Assembly (NCBI GenBank): GCA_021399435.1
Contig: JAJTUP010000038.1
Span: 652,853-716,852 of the forward strand
Direction: 5' to 3'
DNA length: 64,000 nt
Origin: Diaporthe sp. PMI_573
Taxonomy: Eukaryota > Ascomycota > Sordariomycetes > Diaporthales > Diaporthaceae
In this document: positions 63,963 to 64,000 of the stretch, piece by piece
How positions within the stretch are numbered: the first letter of the stretch is position 1
How the letters are laid out: each line of letters opens with the position of its first letter
Made by a program: the position numbers and the translations under genes
The notes under the pieces: model-generated
What the model was told of the DNA's origin: nothing
Databases searched by the model: none
What the model saw: only the letters and a program-made list of their open reading frames with translations

Positions 63963-64000
63963 GTAAGTATATTCTCTTCCGAGGTTTAACAAGTGAAACT

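Overview
The window is nuclear DNA of a filamentous ascomycete (Pezizomycotina, most likely a Sordariomycete). The evidence is many short GT-AG introns of about 45-90 bp, fungus-specific protein families (HET domain, NACHT/STAND receptors, DUF3723, DUF7580-like), Tad-type LINE, hAT and LTR remnants, and premature stops that mostly fit C-to-T change at CpA, as expected from repeat-induced point mutation (RIP). No tRNA, rRNA, CRISPR array or prokaryotic signal was found. Only the first 2.4 kb looks like conserved core genome: the Hsp70 nucleotide exchange factor Fes1 and, convergent to it, the three-exon mitochondrial ribosomal protein uL5m. Everything to the right looks like an accessory compartment.

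From 3 to 41 kb the theme is self/nonself recognition and its debris. There is an intact HET-domain gene (3.1-5.5 kb), a frameshifted 2OG-Fe(II) oxygenase-like pseudogene (9.0-12.2 kb), a pseudogene of unknown family (15-16 kb), a DUF7580-like gene (16.3-17.6 kb) and a four-exon gene for a TPR-like protein (17.8-20.1 kb). Three NACHT receptors of different architecture follow. The first is NACHT-ankyrin-ZZ finger, broken by a 7-bp tandem duplication and with its 5' end replaced (21.5-24.1 kb). The second is an apparently intact four-exon NACHT gene (25.4-28.8 kb). The third is a purine-nucleoside-phosphorylase-NACHT-WD40 gene of the HET-E/HET-D type with premature stops and three near-identical WD40 repeats (36.8-40.8 kb). 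Between them lie an F-box-like gene, a RecQ helicase fragment, a 5'-truncated LINE with an (ATCC)n tail, a CorA-like gene cut at its 5' end, and a solo LTR with a 5-bp target duplication.

From 41 to 50 kb there is a spliced 504-residue orphan with C-terminal repeats and a mosaic. The mosaic holds a 651-bp perfect duplicate of the 20-kb region (including the first 58 coding bases of the TPR-like gene), fused to a fragment of the gene found at 33 kb. A complete 2.8-kb hAT element with 18-bp terminal inverted repeats and an 8-bp target duplication sits inside that fragment. Its transposase has two stops and a frameshift.

From 49.7 to 64 kb there is a compact, AT-richer cluster of small genes: two orphans in divergent orientation, two more orphans, a transthyretin-like protein, a 91-residue MADS-box protein, a coiled-coil protein, a transthyretin-like/SANT fusion, a six-exon DUF3723 gene with repeated SUMO-type motifs, a second short MADS-like protein, and a ferric reductase that runs off the end. 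DUF3723, ferric reductase and NLR genes together are recurrent cargo of giant fungal Starship transposons. No captain (DUF3435 recombinase) is visible, so Starship membership is a hypothesis. The most novel element is the pair of transthyretin-like proteins, one fused to a SANT DNA-binding domain, between two minimal MADS proteins and DUF3723.
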